A DNA stretch of 49,525 nucleotides, from positions 1 through 49,525 of the forward strand of contig JABHGV010000054.1 of assembly GCA_018671895.1 (NCBI GenBank). The letters are read 5' to 3'. Positions 35,397 through 44,149 of this stretch are shown here, piece after piece. The position numbers and the translations under genes are program-made. Source of the DNA: Rhodospirillaceae bacterium. GTDB taxonomy: Bacteria; Pseudomonadota; Alphaproteobacteria; Rhodospirillales; JABHCV01. Position 1 is the stretch's first letter. Every line of letters starts with the position of its first letter. The notes under the pieces were generated by a model, which saw only the letters and a list, made by a program, of their open reading frames with translations, was not told where the DNA came from and did no database searches.

Positions 35397-36314
35397 ATGC
35401 GCATCGGCATTGATCTGGGCGGCACCAAAATCGAAGGCATTGTGCTGTCCGACACGGGCGAGGAAATCTCGCGCCGCCGCTTGCCAACACCGTCCGGCGA
35501 TTATCAGGCAATCCTGCAAGTCATTAATGAACTGGTCACCGCCCTGGAATCAGAGGCAACCATTGAAACCCTGCGCACGCCCGTCGGCGTCGGCATTCCG
35601 GGAACCCTGTCACCGGCAACCGGCCTGATAAAAAACGCCAACTCCACCTGCCTGATCGGCAAGCCGCTGGATGATGATCTAAGCGGTCTGCTTGGGCGTC
35701 CGGTGCGACTGGCCAACGATGCCAACTGCTTTACCATTTCAGAGGCGACCGATGGCGCCGCAGCCGGGGCTGATGTTGTCTTCGGCGTTATTCTTGGCAC
35801 CGGTGTCGGTGGCGGCATCGTCGCCAATGGCGATGCCATTACCGGCATCAACGCCATCGGCGGTGAGTGGGGACACAATCCCCTACCCTGGCCGCAGATG
35901 TTGCCGGGTGGCAATGATGAAAGACCGGGGCCAGAGTGTTATTGCGGGCTGTGTGGCTGCATCGAGACGTTTCTGTCAGGACCAGCACTGACGGCCGACT
36001 ATCGAGCCCATGGCGGTGGTGACGAGACGCCCGAGCAGATCGCAACAATGGACACCGCCGAGGCAAATGCCGCGCTGGAACGATACGAGCACCGTCTGGC
36101 GCGGGCTCTTGCATCGGTGATCAACGTCATCGACCCTGACGTCATCGTCCTTGGCGGTGGCCTGTCCAACATGACGCGGTTGTACGACAGAGTTCCCGAG
36201 CAGTGGCAACAATGGGTATTTTCCGACCGCGTTGATACGTCTCTGGTGCGCAATCGTTTCGGCGATTCAAGTGGCGTCCGGGGCGCCGCATGGCTGTGGG
36301 ATAGCCCCCGTTAA
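35397..36314 (+). CDS. mak: ROK-family sugar kinase, probable fructokinase
   Basis: Cytosolic sugar kinase of 305 residues closely resembling E. coli Mak. The ATP motif MRIGIDLGGTKIEGIVL is at 1-17. GVGIPGTLSP, IKNANSTCLIG and RLANDANCFTISEATDGAAA follow. The ROK signature region is GTGVGGGIVANG with GEWGHNPLPWP, and the zinc motif is CYCGLCGCIETFLSGPAL. The Mak-like NANST and PLPW elements favour fructose over glucose or GlcNAc, but substrate is inferred. ATG 35397 is preceded by GGGAGTGGGAGC; an in-frame ATG four codons upstream is less well placed. Confidence 0.88.
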   Translation: MRIGIDLGGTKIEGIVLSDTGEEISRRRLPTPSGDYQAILQVINELVTALESEATIETLRTPVGVGIPGTLSPATGLIKNANSTCLIGKPLDDDLSGLLGRPVRLANDANCFTISEATDGAAAGADVVFGVILGTGVGGGIVANGDAITGINAIGGEWGHNPLPWPQMLPGGNDERPGPECYCGLCGCIETFLSGPALTADYRAHGGGDETPEQIATMDTAEANAALERYEHRLARALASVINVIDPDVIVLGGGLSNMTRLYDRVPEQWQQWVFSDRVDTSLVRNRFGDSSGVRGAAWLWDSPR

Positions 36315-36423
36315 GGCCACAACCCGGAATCTTTTCCCCTCCAAAGGCCGGATTTACGCAATACCCGGCAATATCTGCCCAGATGCAACTCCCCTAACAT
36401 ATTGAAATACTGCAAATATACGC

Positions 36424-36438
36424 TGGCACACCCATTGC
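36424..36438 (+). promoter_or_regulatory. Sigma-54 (RpoN) -24/-12 promoter
   Basis: TGGCACACCCATTGC gives the -24 element TGGCAC and the -12 element TTGC, with ten bases between the invariant GG and GC. It matches the consensus except for A in place of G after TGGCAC. Transcription would begin near 36450, about 65 bases before the GGDEF gene start. Confidence 0.8.
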
Positions 36439-36513
36439 ATTAATTCTTGGGAAACATGCGAAGGCTTTGTTAACTATTTCGCGTGAAGATAAAAAATGCG
36501 AAGGGAAAAGACC

Positions 36514-37257
36514 GTGACCATTTCAAATCTTGCCACCTGCCTGCGAACACCGGATCTAACCAGCCGGGGCTCTCTCGTCGACAAGGTCTCGACGCTGATC
36601 GAATGTCTGTGCAAACCGAGCGATGGAACAGACAAACGCATCGAAGCATCGCACGCTGCGGAACGCGCCTTCGATGCCTCTATCGAAGCAGAAAAGATCA
36701 TCGCCGATTTGCTGACCCGTGTTGTTGATCTGGAACACCTTGTGCAGACCGACGAGTTGACCGGGTTGCTCAACCGTCGCGGTTTCGAAGATGAATTCAA
36801 CCGCGCCCTGTCCAGCGCCGAGCGCCACCATGAACAGGGCGTCCTGATCTATATTGATCTCGACGGCTTCAAGCCCGTCAACGACACCTTCGGCCATGCC
36901 GCCGGCGACGAGGTGTTGCGCCGGGTCGCCGAAACTCTCAACAACAATGTCCGCGACACGGACTATGTCGGACGCATCGGTGGCGATGAATTCGTCATTC
37001 TGATGTCACGCACCCGCTGGCAGGATGGCTTGAGCCGTTGCGAGCTCATCAACGAACACCTGAACGAAGCGGTCATCGACTGGCAGGGTCGCCAGATCGC
37101 TATCAAGGCAAGTGTCGGCATCCAGAATTATGGTGCGAACGACGATGGCCATGACATTTTAAAGCGCGCCGACGAGGCCATGTACAAGACCAAGCGCCTG
37201 CGTTCCGACCTGAAACATTCGACCGACACCAGAATTGTCGCCAACGCGAATATGTAA
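36514..37257 (+). CDS. GGDEF-domain diguanylate cyclase
   Basis: Makes cyclic di-GMP from two GTP. The 247-residue protein has a short helical N-terminal part (coiled-coil-like, about 40-80) and a complete GGDEF domain: DELTGLLNRRGFEDEF at about 80-95, IYIDLDGFKPVNDTFGHAAG, and the active-site loop RIGGDEFVILM (GGDEF at 156-160). The inhibitory I-site RxxD (RDTD, 147-150) sits five residues before it, so product inhibition is expected. No PAS or membrane sensor is present. GTG 36514 has AAGGGA seven bases upstream and is preferred; ATG 36496 would add six residues. The sigma-54 promoter upstream suggests control with motility or nitrogen genes. Confidence 0.9.
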   Translation: MTISNLATCLRTPDLTSRGSLVDKVSTLIECLCKPSDGTDKRIEASHAAERAFDASIEAEKIIADLLTRVVDLEHLVQTDELTGLLNRRGFEDEFNRALSSAERHHEQGVLIYIDLDGFKPVNDTFGHAAGDEVLRRVAETLNNNVRDTDYVGRIGGDEFVILMSRTRWQDGLSRCELINEHLNEAVIDWQGRQIAIKASVGIQNYGANDDGHDILKRADEAMYKTKRLRSDLKHSTDTRIVANANM

Positions 37258-37328
37258 TCGTGGGCACGGAAGCCCAAGAGGACGGTATAGCCCCCTCTCT
37301 CCCGCCTCTCTGCTTTCGTGAAAAACCG

Positions 37329-37358
37329 CGCCCCGTACCGCAGAACGCGGACGGGGCG
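37329..37358. repeat. GC-rich inverted repeat between the GGDEF gene and the next gene
   Basis: Arms CGCCCCGTaCCGC (37329-37341) and GCGGACGGGGCG (37347-37358) pair over 12 bp with one bulged A and an AGAAC loop. Read on the plus strand it has no U-tract and sits 20 bases before ATG 37378. On the minus strand it is followed by CGGTTTTT, so it could terminate minus-strand transcription. Confidence 0.6.
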
Positions 37359-37377
37359 ACTGATTCAGGCCTGATAG

Positions 37378-37863
37378 ATGAGCATTAAAATTGAGCCGCA
37401 AGCACCTTTGCCGTCGCCACCCCCTGAGACAAGTCGGGCGCTGGTGCCGTACCGTGAGCCGCCAACACCGGTTATAACAGGGCCGCTTGTCGAACACGAA
37501 GCAACGCCTGATGCCATTCAGGCGACTGGAAAGTCCATCCGCACGGCCGACGTCCGTCACGTCAGCCCGCGTCAGATGACGACCATCAGTATGGATTTAT
37601 ACGTCAACGGCATCATTGGCTGGGATGAATACGCCATGCTCGCCTTTCAGCCCGAACTGCACCCCGATTTTGACAAGACCATCGGTGCACTAACCGGCGA
37701 GAAGGCACAACCGGACCGACCCCGGGATTTTATTGAAACATGGGAAAAGCACCTGTCGTACAAACGGAAGTACAATCCCGGAGACGCGCGCCAAATTCGT
37801 CAGGTCGAGCATCTTGTGAACGTGCTAAGACAGCTTGGCTCGCCGATAAGCATGTTGGTATAG
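37378..37863 (+). CDS. Hypothetical protein with proline-rich N-terminus
   Basis: A 161-residue protein I cannot assign. Residues 1-45 are Pro-rich and probably disordered (PQAPLPSPPPETSRALVPYR). The remainder looks folded: ISMDLYVNGIIGWDEYAMLA at about 70-89, FQPELHPDFDKTIGALTGEK, then a basic helix region (YKRKYNPGDARQIRQVEHLV). No signal or membrane segment is seen. It follows the GGDEF gene by 120 bases on the same strand and may share the sigma-54 transcript, although the inverted repeat between them could separate expression. The stop codon is the first base triplet of a 20-bp direct repeat. Confidence 0.75.
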   Translation: MSIKIEPQAPLPSPPPETSRALVPYREPPTPVITGPLVEHEATPDAIQATGKSIRTADVRHVSPRQMTTISMDLYVNGIIGWDEYAMLAFQPELHPDFDKTIGALTGEKAQPDRPRDFIETWEKHLSYKRKYNPGDARQIRQVEHLVNVLRQLGSPISMLV

Positions 37864-37908
37864 CGCACGCTTCACGTGGCCTTTTGGATAGCGCACGCTT
37901 CGCGTGGC
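37861..37908 (+). repeat. 20-bp direct repeat starting at a stop codon
   Basis: TAGCGCACGCTTCACGTGGC (37861-37880) recurs as TAGCGCACGCTTCGCGTGGC (37889-37908), one mismatch in 20, offset by 28 bases. The first TAG is the stop codon of the unknown gene, so this looks like a local duplication of its 3' end. Confidence 0.85.
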
Positions 37909-37971
37909 ACGACTTCTGGAAGCCAGGTTTTAATTGGGACCAGGAACGTATTTCACAAGACAATCAAATGG

Positions 37972-39258
37972 TTAGCCGGAGCCGGGGAGGTCCTCGTTGG
38001 CACCGGCAATCTGCGGTGCGGACGGAGTCGTCGCGTCGATGCGATAGACAACTGGCGTATTCAGCACCTGATTCTTGGACAGGCGGATAGACCACGGCGC
38101 GCCGATTCCGGCCTTTGCAAGATCGTTCCGTACCGTTCCTTGTTCAGCATCACTAAACGGCCCAACAACGACGCGGTGACGCCATTTATCATCGGACTTG
38201 TACGAGACCACGGCGGGTACAAGGGCCGCCCGGCTGGTATCTGCCTTGCTGGAGATCAGCGTTTCGGTAGCAAAGCTGCGGGCGTTATCGGCAACATCAA
38301 AGCTTCCAATCACGAAAAACATTTTACCGGTTGTCGTTCCAGTTTCAAGCTGGGCAAGTTCATCGGTGGCGTCAGGTGCGTCGACCTTCGGTGCTTTCGA
38401 CGGCACCGGCGCGGCTTCGGCGATCGGCGCGGATGCCTTCGGTGTCGGGCGCACGGCAATCATCCAGTCGGCATGCTTGACACGAATGGCCCAGGCATCA
38501 TCCAGCCCGGCCTTTCTGATATGGCTGTTAACGCCGGACTTTTGACTATCGACGAACGGGCCAACGGCGACGCGATACACTTCGTTGCCATCAAGACGCG
38601 ATGCCATCACGGCTGGCCCCAAATCGCGGTGACTGCGCACGAATGAACGAGCGTTATTGCGTTTCGAGAAACTGCCAACGACGTAGTACAGGTCTGCATT
38701 CCGGTCATTCGACCAGATGCGGTGTCCGGGAATCAAAAGGCGCTCGGACCTTCCATCGACATCCAGCTTGGCAACTTCGGGTTCTGGTGCGGCAGCCTGT
38801 TCAGGTGCGGGTTCGACCGCGGCCAATTTTTCGACGCTGACGACCGGATCAACAACCGGCGCGCTTGACGTTTCGATCACCGCCAGTTCTTCGACGCTCA
38901 CCACTGGTTCAGGCGTCCGAGCGACGGGCATCGTGGTTACAGGCTGACGGTTCACGATGGATGTGATTAGAACAGGTTCAGGTGAAGACTGGTGTGAAGT
39001 TTGGGGCTCGGCGGCAGCGACCAGGACGGCACCGGAATCGTCCACATTATCGGAACAGATTTCCTTACCTGCAACACCGCGCCACAGGGCACAGTCCTTC
39101 TGCGTAACCATGGAAATACCGTGATCGGATATGGATTTCTCGGTCGCCAGCAGGGAAATGCCATCAAGCGCCCATGAGGCAATTTGAATGGGCACCGGCA
39201 GCGCACAACCACCGAGTAATGCCGTACATACGACGATTATTAAACCCCTGCCCATCAT
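37972..39258 (-). CDS. Lipoprotein with two SPOR-like repeats
   Basis: A 428-residue exported lipoprotein. The signal MMGRGLIIVVCTALLGGC ends in a lipobox. A Pro/Val/Glu-rich, probably disordered linker occupies about 80-175. Two SPOR-like domains follow: ADLYYVVGSFSKRNNARSFV to VAVGPFVDSQKSGVNSHIRK, and KMFFVIGSFDVADNARSFAT to HRVVVGPFSDAEQGTVRNDL. SPOR domains bind denuded peptidoglycan at division sites, so a septal role is likely. GGGGAAGGA precedes ATG 39258; earlier in-frame starts (39351, 39441) lack a fitting signal peptide. Two 12-bp direct repeats and a CtrA-type box lie upstream. Confidence 0.85.
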   Translation of the reverse strand: MMGRGLIIVVCTALLGGCALPVPIQIASWALDGISLLATEKSISDHGISMVTQKDCALWRGVAGKEICSDNVDDSGAVLVAAAEPQTSHQSSPEPVLITSIVNRQPVTTMPVARTPEPVVSVEELAVIETSSAPVVDPVVSVEKLAAVEPAPEQAAAPEPEVAKLDVDGRSERLLIPGHRIWSNDRNADLYYVVGSFSKRNNARSFVRSHRDLGPAVMASRLDGNEVYRVAVGPFVDSQKSGVNSHIRKAGLDDAWAIRVKHADWMIAVRPTPKASAPIAEAAPVPSKAPKVDAPDATDELAQLETGTTTGKMFFVIGSFDVADNARSFATETLISSKADTSRAALVPAVVSYKSDDKWRHRVVVGPFSDAEQGTVRNDLAKAGIGAPWSIRLSKNQVLNTPVVYRIDATTPSAPQIAGANEDLPGSG

Positions 39259-39383
39259 TCCTTCCCCAGCATTTTCTAATTGTATTGACCGTTTTATCGG
39301 TGTCGGTCTTTTGGCCGTTAATCTTATGGTGGCGCGTTTTGATTTATTCATTGCCTTCAAGGCTCCTGTGGTCCCTTCGGTTG

Positions 39384-39415
39384 TCCCCACCACAGTTGGA
39401 CTTTCCCCACCACAG
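39384..39415. repeat. 12-bp direct repeats 20 bp apart upstream of the SPOR lipoprotein gene
   Basis: TCCCCACCACAG occurs at 39384-39395 and 39404-39415, a 20-base offset that places both on the same face of the helix. The first copy also pairs with CTGTGGT (39366-39372) as an inverted repeat. It lies about 130-160 bases upstream of the minus-strand lipoprotein start. A regulator site is plausible; none is recognised. Confidence 0.5.
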
Positions 39416-39519
39416 ATGGGGACAAGTATGAACGGGTACAACGCGAATCGCCAGAAAATAAGCGATTCCGGGATGTTAGGGTTATTTTCGGGTGTTATTC
39501 TAACTGTCTAAATGACTGC

Positions 39520-39535
39520 GTTAACAATTTGTTAA
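39520..39535 (-). promoter_or_regulatory. Second CtrA-type box
   Basis: On the minus strand this reads TTAACAAATTGTTAAC, an exact TTAA-N7-TTAAC, and the core is also palindromic. It sits just after the aspS stop codon and about 260 bases upstream of the SPOR lipoprotein start on the same strand. Confidence 0.5.
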
Positions 39536-39540
39536 GCTGT

Positions 39541-41364
39541 CTAACCTATATCGCCGTCGGATTCGCTTTTTGCCGGCTTCGGCAGGTTCAACTTCAAGCT
39601 GAGCTCTTTCAAATGCGCATTATCGACTGCCGCCGGAGCCCCCATCAGCAAGTCTTCGGCCTGCTGATTCATCGGAAACGCGATGACTTCGCGGATATTC
39701 GGCTCGTCGGCCAGCATCATGACAATGCGGTCGATGCCCGGTGCGGAACCGCCATGAGGCGGGGCCCCATAACGGAAAGCCTGCAGCATGCCGCCGAATT
39801 CCTTTTCGACCACATCGGCACCGTAACCGGCGATTCCGAACGCTTTTAACATGATGTCTGGGCGATGGTTTCTGATCGCTCCGCTGGAAAGTTCGATGCC
39901 GTTACAGACGATGTCATATTGATAAGCGAGGATGTCGAGAGGGTTGTCTGCCGCCAGCGCATCCATGCCGCCCTGGGGCATCGAAAACGGATTGTGACTG
40001 AATTCGATCTTGCCGCTGTCTTCATCCATTTCGTACATCGGATAATCGACAATCCAGCAGAAGCGGAAAGCATTTTTCTCGATCAGATCCAACTCCTCGG
40101 CGATACGGGTCCGGGCCAGTCCTGCGAACTTCTCCGCCATCGACTGCTGACCGCAGACGAAGAACACGGCGTCGCCGTCACCGACATTATCGTTGACCTC
40201 GTTCAGGGCCGTCTTGATGGCTTCGATACGATCGGGCTCAAGATTCTTGCCGATCGGGCCCTTGGCTTCGCCGTCGGCGAAAATAATATAACCAAGACCG
40301 CCTGCCCCTTCATCGTCCCGGGCCCAAGCGTTCAGCTTGTCGAAGAAGCTGCGCGGTTTGTCCGCCGCACCGGTCGCCGGAATGGCGCGCACGACGGCAC
40401 CCTTCTCGACATTTTTGGCGAACAGCCCGAAGCCAGAATCGCGGAAGGCTTCGGTAACATCGGCCATGATCAGCGGATTGCGCAGGTCGGGCTTGTCGTT
40501 GCCGTATTTCAGCATCGATTCTGCGAATGGGATCTGCGGGAACGGCAGCGGGGTAATGTTGCGGTCCGCAGCAAACTCCTCGAAAACGCCATGCAGGACG
40601 GGCTCAATGGCTTCGAACACATCTTCCTGGGTGACGTAAGCCATCTCGAAGTCGAGTTGGTAAAATTCACCGGGGCTGCGGTCGGCGCGCGCGTCTTCAT
40701 CGCGGAAGCACGGCGCAATCTGGAAATATTTATCGAAGCCAGACACCATCAGCAGTTGCTTGAATTGCTGCGGAGCCTGCGGCAGGGCGTAGAACTTTCC
40801 AGGGTGCATGCGGCTGGGCACCAGAAAGTCACGCGCCCCTTCCGGCGAAGACGCCGTCAGGATCGGCGTCTGCATTTCAAGGAAGCCCTGGTCGGTCATG
40901 CGCTTGCGGATCGACGAGATGACGTTGCTGCGCAACACCATGTTGGCGTGGACCTTTTCGCGCCTGAGGTCGATAAACCGGTGCGAAAGCCGCATTTCGT
41001 CTGAATATTCGGCCTCGCCGGCGACCTGCATGGGCAGGACCTCGGCGGTGTTCTCGACGATGATCTCTTCGACCTTCAATTCCACCTGCCCCGTCGGCAG
41101 CGATGCATTTACGGTTTCTTCTGAGCGCTCGACAACCGCCCCGGTCACCGTCAATACGCTTTCCGGACGCGCCGCCTCGGCGGTTTCAAACAACGGGCTG
41201 GAAACGTCGATAACGCACTGGGTCAGGCCATAATGGTCACGCAGATCAATGAACAGCAGATTGCCGTGATCACGCTTGCGATGGACCCAGCCCGACAGGC
41301 GAACCTGGGTACCGGCATCATCCAGTTTCAGTGCGCCACACGTGTGAGTGCGATAAGGGTGCAT
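39541..41364 (-). CDS. aspS: Aspartyl-tRNA synthetase
   Basis: Class II synthetase of 607 residues, the usual bacterial length. The N-terminal OB-fold ([21 protein letters not shown]) is at about 5-25. Class II motif 2 is [20 protein letters not shown] at about 221-240. A GAD-type insertion domain lies in the middle, and motif 3 is [20 protein letters not shown] near residue 545. In alphaproteobacteria such enzymes are often non-discriminating and also charge tRNA-Asn; nothing visible here decides that. It is divergent from rnd across 161 bases. Confidence 0.97.
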   Translation of the reverse strand: MHPYRTHTCGALKLDDAGTQVRLSGWVHRKRDHGNLLFIDLRDHYGLTQCVIDVSSPLFETAEAARPESVLTVTGAVVERSEETVNASLPTGQVELKVEEIIVENTAEVLPMQVAGEAEYSDEMRLSHRFIDLRREKVHANMVLRSNVISSIRKRMTDQGFLEMQTPILTASSPEGARDFLVPSRMHPGKFYALPQAPQQFKQLLMVSGFDKYFQIAPCFRDEDARADRSPGEFYQLDFEMAYVTQEDVFEAIEPVLHGVFEEFAADRNITPLPFPQIPFAESMLKYGNDKPDLRNPLIMADVTEAFRDSGFGLFAKNVEKGAVVRAIPATGAADKPRSFFDKLNAWARDDEGAGGLGYIIFADGEAKGPIGKNLEPDRIEAIKTALNEVNDNVGDGDAVFFVCGQQSMAEKFAGLARTRIAEELDLIEKNAFRFCWIVDYPMYEMDEDSGKIEFSHNPFSMPQGGMDALAADNPLDILAYQYDIVCNGIELSSGAIRNHRPDIMLKAFGIAGYGADVVEKEFGGMLQAFRYGAPPHGGSAPGIDRIVMMLADEPNIREVIAFPMNQQAEDLLMGAPAAVDNAHLKELSLKLNLPKPAKSESDGDIG

Positions 41365-41470
41365 AAGACGTCTCTCTAAATATTAATTAAGTGCTCTTCG
41401 GGCGGGCAAAAGCACACCGAAGCGGCCCCAATGTCAAGGCCCGATTAACAGTGCATGGCTTTCAGTGCCT

Positions 41471-41488
41471 CCCAAGGTACGCCTTGGG
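41471..41488 (+). repeat. Stem-loop with UACG tetraloop upstream of rnd
   Basis: CCCAAGG (41471-41477), TACG, CCTTGGG (41482-41488): a perfect 7-bp stem with a UNCG-class tetraloop, 37 bases before the rnd start and without a U-tract. If transcribed it would be a stable 5' leader hairpin. A role in rnd expression is speculative. Confidence 0.55.
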
Positions 41489-41525
41489 GTTTCCATAGGC
41501 CGCGTTTCCCTATATACGTCTGGCC

Positions 41526-42686
41526 ATGCCAATGATCACAGACACCGCCACGCTCGCCGCTTTTTGCGACCGTCTGGCCGATACGCCCTACATTACCGTC
41601 GATACGGAATTCATGCGCGAAAGCACCTACTGGCCTGTGCTTTGCCTCGTACAGGTCGCTGGCCCCGACGAGGCCAAGGCCATTGATGCGCTGGCCCCGG
41701 GCATTGATCTGGCGCCGTTGCTGAAGCTGCTCGACAACCCGAAAACCCTCAAGGTTTTCCATGCAGCGCGTCAGGATCTGGAAATCTTTCACAAACTGAT
41801 GGGCCATGTTCCGGCCCCCTTGTTCGACACCCAGGTCGCAGCCATGGTCTGCGGCTTTGGTGATTCGGTCGGTTATCAGGCACTGGCTCTGAAACTGGCC
41901 AAGGCCCACATCGACAAATCCTCGCGCTTTACCGACTGGTCCCTGCGCCCGTTGAGCGACAAACAGGTCGATTACGCACTGTCCGACGTCACCCACCTGC
42001 GCGTCATCTATGAAAAACTGCAACGCACCCTGCACGATAACGGACGCGAGGCATGGCTGGATGAGGAAATGGCGATCCTGAACGATCCCGCTACCTATGA
42101 CCCGGACCCACACAGCACCTTTCGCAGGATCAAGTCCAAGGGCGCGAAACCGCATATGCTGGCGGTGTTGCGTGAAGTTGCAGCTTGGCGCGAGATCGAA
42201 GCCCGCAAGCGCAATCAGCCACGCAACCGGATCCTGCGCGATGAATCGCTGGTCGAAGTCGCCCATCACAAACCGAAAACCGTCAACGATCTAGCCAAGA
42301 CCCGGGGGCTGGGCCGACGTCTTGCCGAAGGTCAGGCCGGTGAAGCCTTGTTGGCGGCGGTCGAACGCGGCATGGCCGTGCCGACGGACGAATGCCCTAA
42401 ACCGGTGTTCAAACCGGAACTGCCGCGCGGCCTGGGCCCTGTTATCGATTTGCTGAAAGTTCTGCTGAAATTCAAATGCGACGAGTCAGACGTCGCCCAG
42501 AAATTGCTGGCATCAAGTCGCGATATCGAACTGATCGCCGGACTTGGTGAAAAAGCCGATGTCCGCGCCCTCAACGGGTGGCGGCGGGAGTTGTTCGGCG
42601 AAGACGCGCTGAAGCTTCGCGACGGCAAGATCGGCTTCGCTATCGAAGGCAAGAAACTGGTTATTTTCGAAACGGACGGTTCCTAG
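41526..42686 (+). CDS. rnd: Ribonuclease D
   Basis: 3'-5' exoribonuclease of the DEDD family acting in tRNA 3' maturation, 386 residues. The exonuclease domain has ITVDTEFMRESTYWPVLCLV (Exo I, about 24-43), KVFHAARQDLEIFHKLMG (Exo II, about 76-93) and YALSDVTHLRVIYEKL (Exo III). Two HRDC-like domains occupy the C-terminal half (ILRDESLVEVAHHKPKTVND near 236 and a second near 300). The final four bases overlap the converging ppx gene. Confidence 0.95.
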   Translation: MPMITDTATLAAFCDRLADTPYITVDTEFMRESTYWPVLCLVQVAGPDEAKAIDALAPGIDLAPLLKLLDNPKTLKVFHAARQDLEIFHKLMGHVPAPLFDTQVAAMVCGFGDSVGYQALALKLAKAHIDKSSRFTDWSLRPLSDKQVDYALSDVTHLRVIYEKLQRTLHDNGREAWLDEEMAILNDPATYDPDPHSTFRRIKSKGAKPHMLAVLREVAAWREIEARKRNQPRNRILRDESLVEVAHHKPKTVNDLAKTRGLGRRLAEGQAGEALLAAVERGMAVPTDECPKPVFKPELPRGLGPVIDLLKVLLKFKCDESDVAQKLLASSRDIELIAGLGEKADVRALNGWRRELFGEDALKLRDGKIGFAIEGKKLVIFETDGS

Positions 42687-44149
42687 ATATTCCCGAATTT
42701 GCCCTTCAGGCCGAAGATCTTGGCCAGGGTTTTCAGCCTGCGTTCGACCGTCTCCCCTACATAAATAGAACTTTTAGACGGTAAATCCAGGAACAGCTTC
42801 TTGCCTTTTATTCGCAAGCTTGTTCCCGACAACACGTCGGGCGCACCGCCTGATATGGTGTGGGCCAGTCTGAGCGCCAACCCGACGGCCCGAACCCAGG
42901 CCAACTGGCCTTCATCAAGAAGATTGCGCACCGGCTTAACAAGCTTCGAGTCAGCCTCGCCGTTGTAACGCACATAGACCGCATCGGCGATCAACACCCG
43001 CTCGCGATGGGTCAGCCCGGCGAACGGCACCCTGAGCACCCGGTGAAAGGCATGTTCAGCCCGATAGTCAGGATGTTCGCTCCAACCTATATCAGCGAGC
43101 AGACAGGCGGCCAGTCGCAAGCGGTGTTCCGCCTCGCTTTCATCAGAAAACAAAGGCGCCATCCAATCGGCTACCTCGTCGCCGCGAATGGCGAAGCGGC
43201 CAATCCGTTCGGCCATGCTGGCGCACGCGCTGATCAGTGGGTCCTGTTTGCGCAGTTCATCGGGCAGGCTTTTCAGCATCCGGCCCTCGCGCATGCCAAA
43301 ACCGGAAAACACCACCTTTTCCGGTTCGACCGCCTTCAGCAATTCCTGCATCATCAATGCCGCAAAGGGCAGCGTTTCCATTCGCTTATGGGGAACGCCC
43401 GATATCCTTTCCATACTGTCGTGACTCAAATGGGACAGAACCTTCGTTAAGGACCGTGCCTTCTTGGCGCGAATGGTGAAATTATCGATGACATGCAATG
43501 GATGATGGGTCTGGTCGATCAGAATACGCGCCAGTGACCGCCATGAGCCGCCGATGGCGTAAAATGTCCGGCCCTTTGCCTGTCGGACCCAGTCAACATT
43601 TTCCAAATGCTCCCGGATCGTATGACGCAATGCCTTGGACCCAGCTTCGGCAATTTCAGCGAGACGAAGATGGCCCAGCGGCAACGTCCCCTGATCGCCG
43701 AACTGCCCGTTGTTCAGAACCACCAGATCAAGACTGCCGCCGCCAAGGTCGCCGACCAGTCCGTCGGCATCTTGAACGCCACACAGCAACCCGGTTGCCG
43801 CCATGCGGGCTTCTTCGTCACCGCTGAGCACCTCAACATCAAGATCGAAGCGTCGTTTGACCTCGGCGACGAATTTAACGCCGTCAGTCGCATCGCGCAC
43901 CGCTGCGGTGGCGACCACATCCAAATGTTTGACGCCCATCGCCCGGCTAAGATTGATAAATCGGGACAGACTTTCCAACGCCAGCGGAACGCCCTGGGGG
44001 TAGAGGCGTCCGGTTTTTTCCATGCCGCGGCCCAGTTCACACTGGGCTTTTTCGTTGAAGATGGGAATCGGCAGGCGCATCGGTGTGTCGTAAACAACAA
44101 GGCGCACCGTGTTCGAGCCAATGTCGACAATGGCGACCTTACCCGGCAT
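42683..44149 (-). CDS. ppx: Ppx/GppA family exopolyphosphatase
   Basis: Hydrolyses terminal phosphate from polyphosphate and/or pppGpp. The 488-residue protein has the actin-like ATPase phosphate motifs VAIVDIGSNTVRLVVYD at 4-20 and VGDLGGGSLDLVVLNNG at about 135-151. A C-terminal HD-like helical domain follows (ACLLADIGWSEHPDYRAEHA). The start lies inside the end of ppk1 (11-base overlap), so synthesis and breakdown of polyphosphate are translationally coupled. Discrimination between Ppx and GppA activity is not possible from sequence alone; the ppk1 neighbour favours Ppx. Confidence 0.93.
   Translation of the reverse strand: MPGKVAIVDIGSNTVRLVVYDTPMRLPIPIFNEKAQCELGRGMEKTGRLYPQGVPLALESLSRFINLSRAMGVKHLDVVATAAVRDATDGVKFVAEVKRRFDLDVEVLSGDEEARMAATGLLCGVQDADGLVGDLGGGSLDLVVLNNGQFGDQGTLPLGHLRLAEIAEAGSKALRHTIREHLENVDWVRQAKGRTFYAIGGSWRSLARILIDQTHHPLHVIDNFTIRAKKARSLTKVLSHLSHDSMERISGVPHKRMETLPFAALMMQELLKAVEPEKVVFSGFGMREGRMLKSLPDELRKQDPLISACASMAERIGRFAIRGDEVADWMAPLFSDESEAEHRLRLAACLLADIGWSEHPDYRAEHAFHRVLRVPFAGLTHRERVLIADAVYVRYNGEADSKLVKPVRNLLDEGQLAWVRAVGLALRLAHTISGGAPDVLSGTSLRIKGKKLFLDLPSKSSIYVGETVERRLKTLAKIFGLKGKFGNI

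Noticed and set aside
34824-35519. Minus-strand frame of 231 codons overlapping the small unknown gene and the fructokinase start
   Set aside because: It crosses the 5' end of a recognisable fructokinase gene and the AT-rich spacer, without ribosome site or homology.
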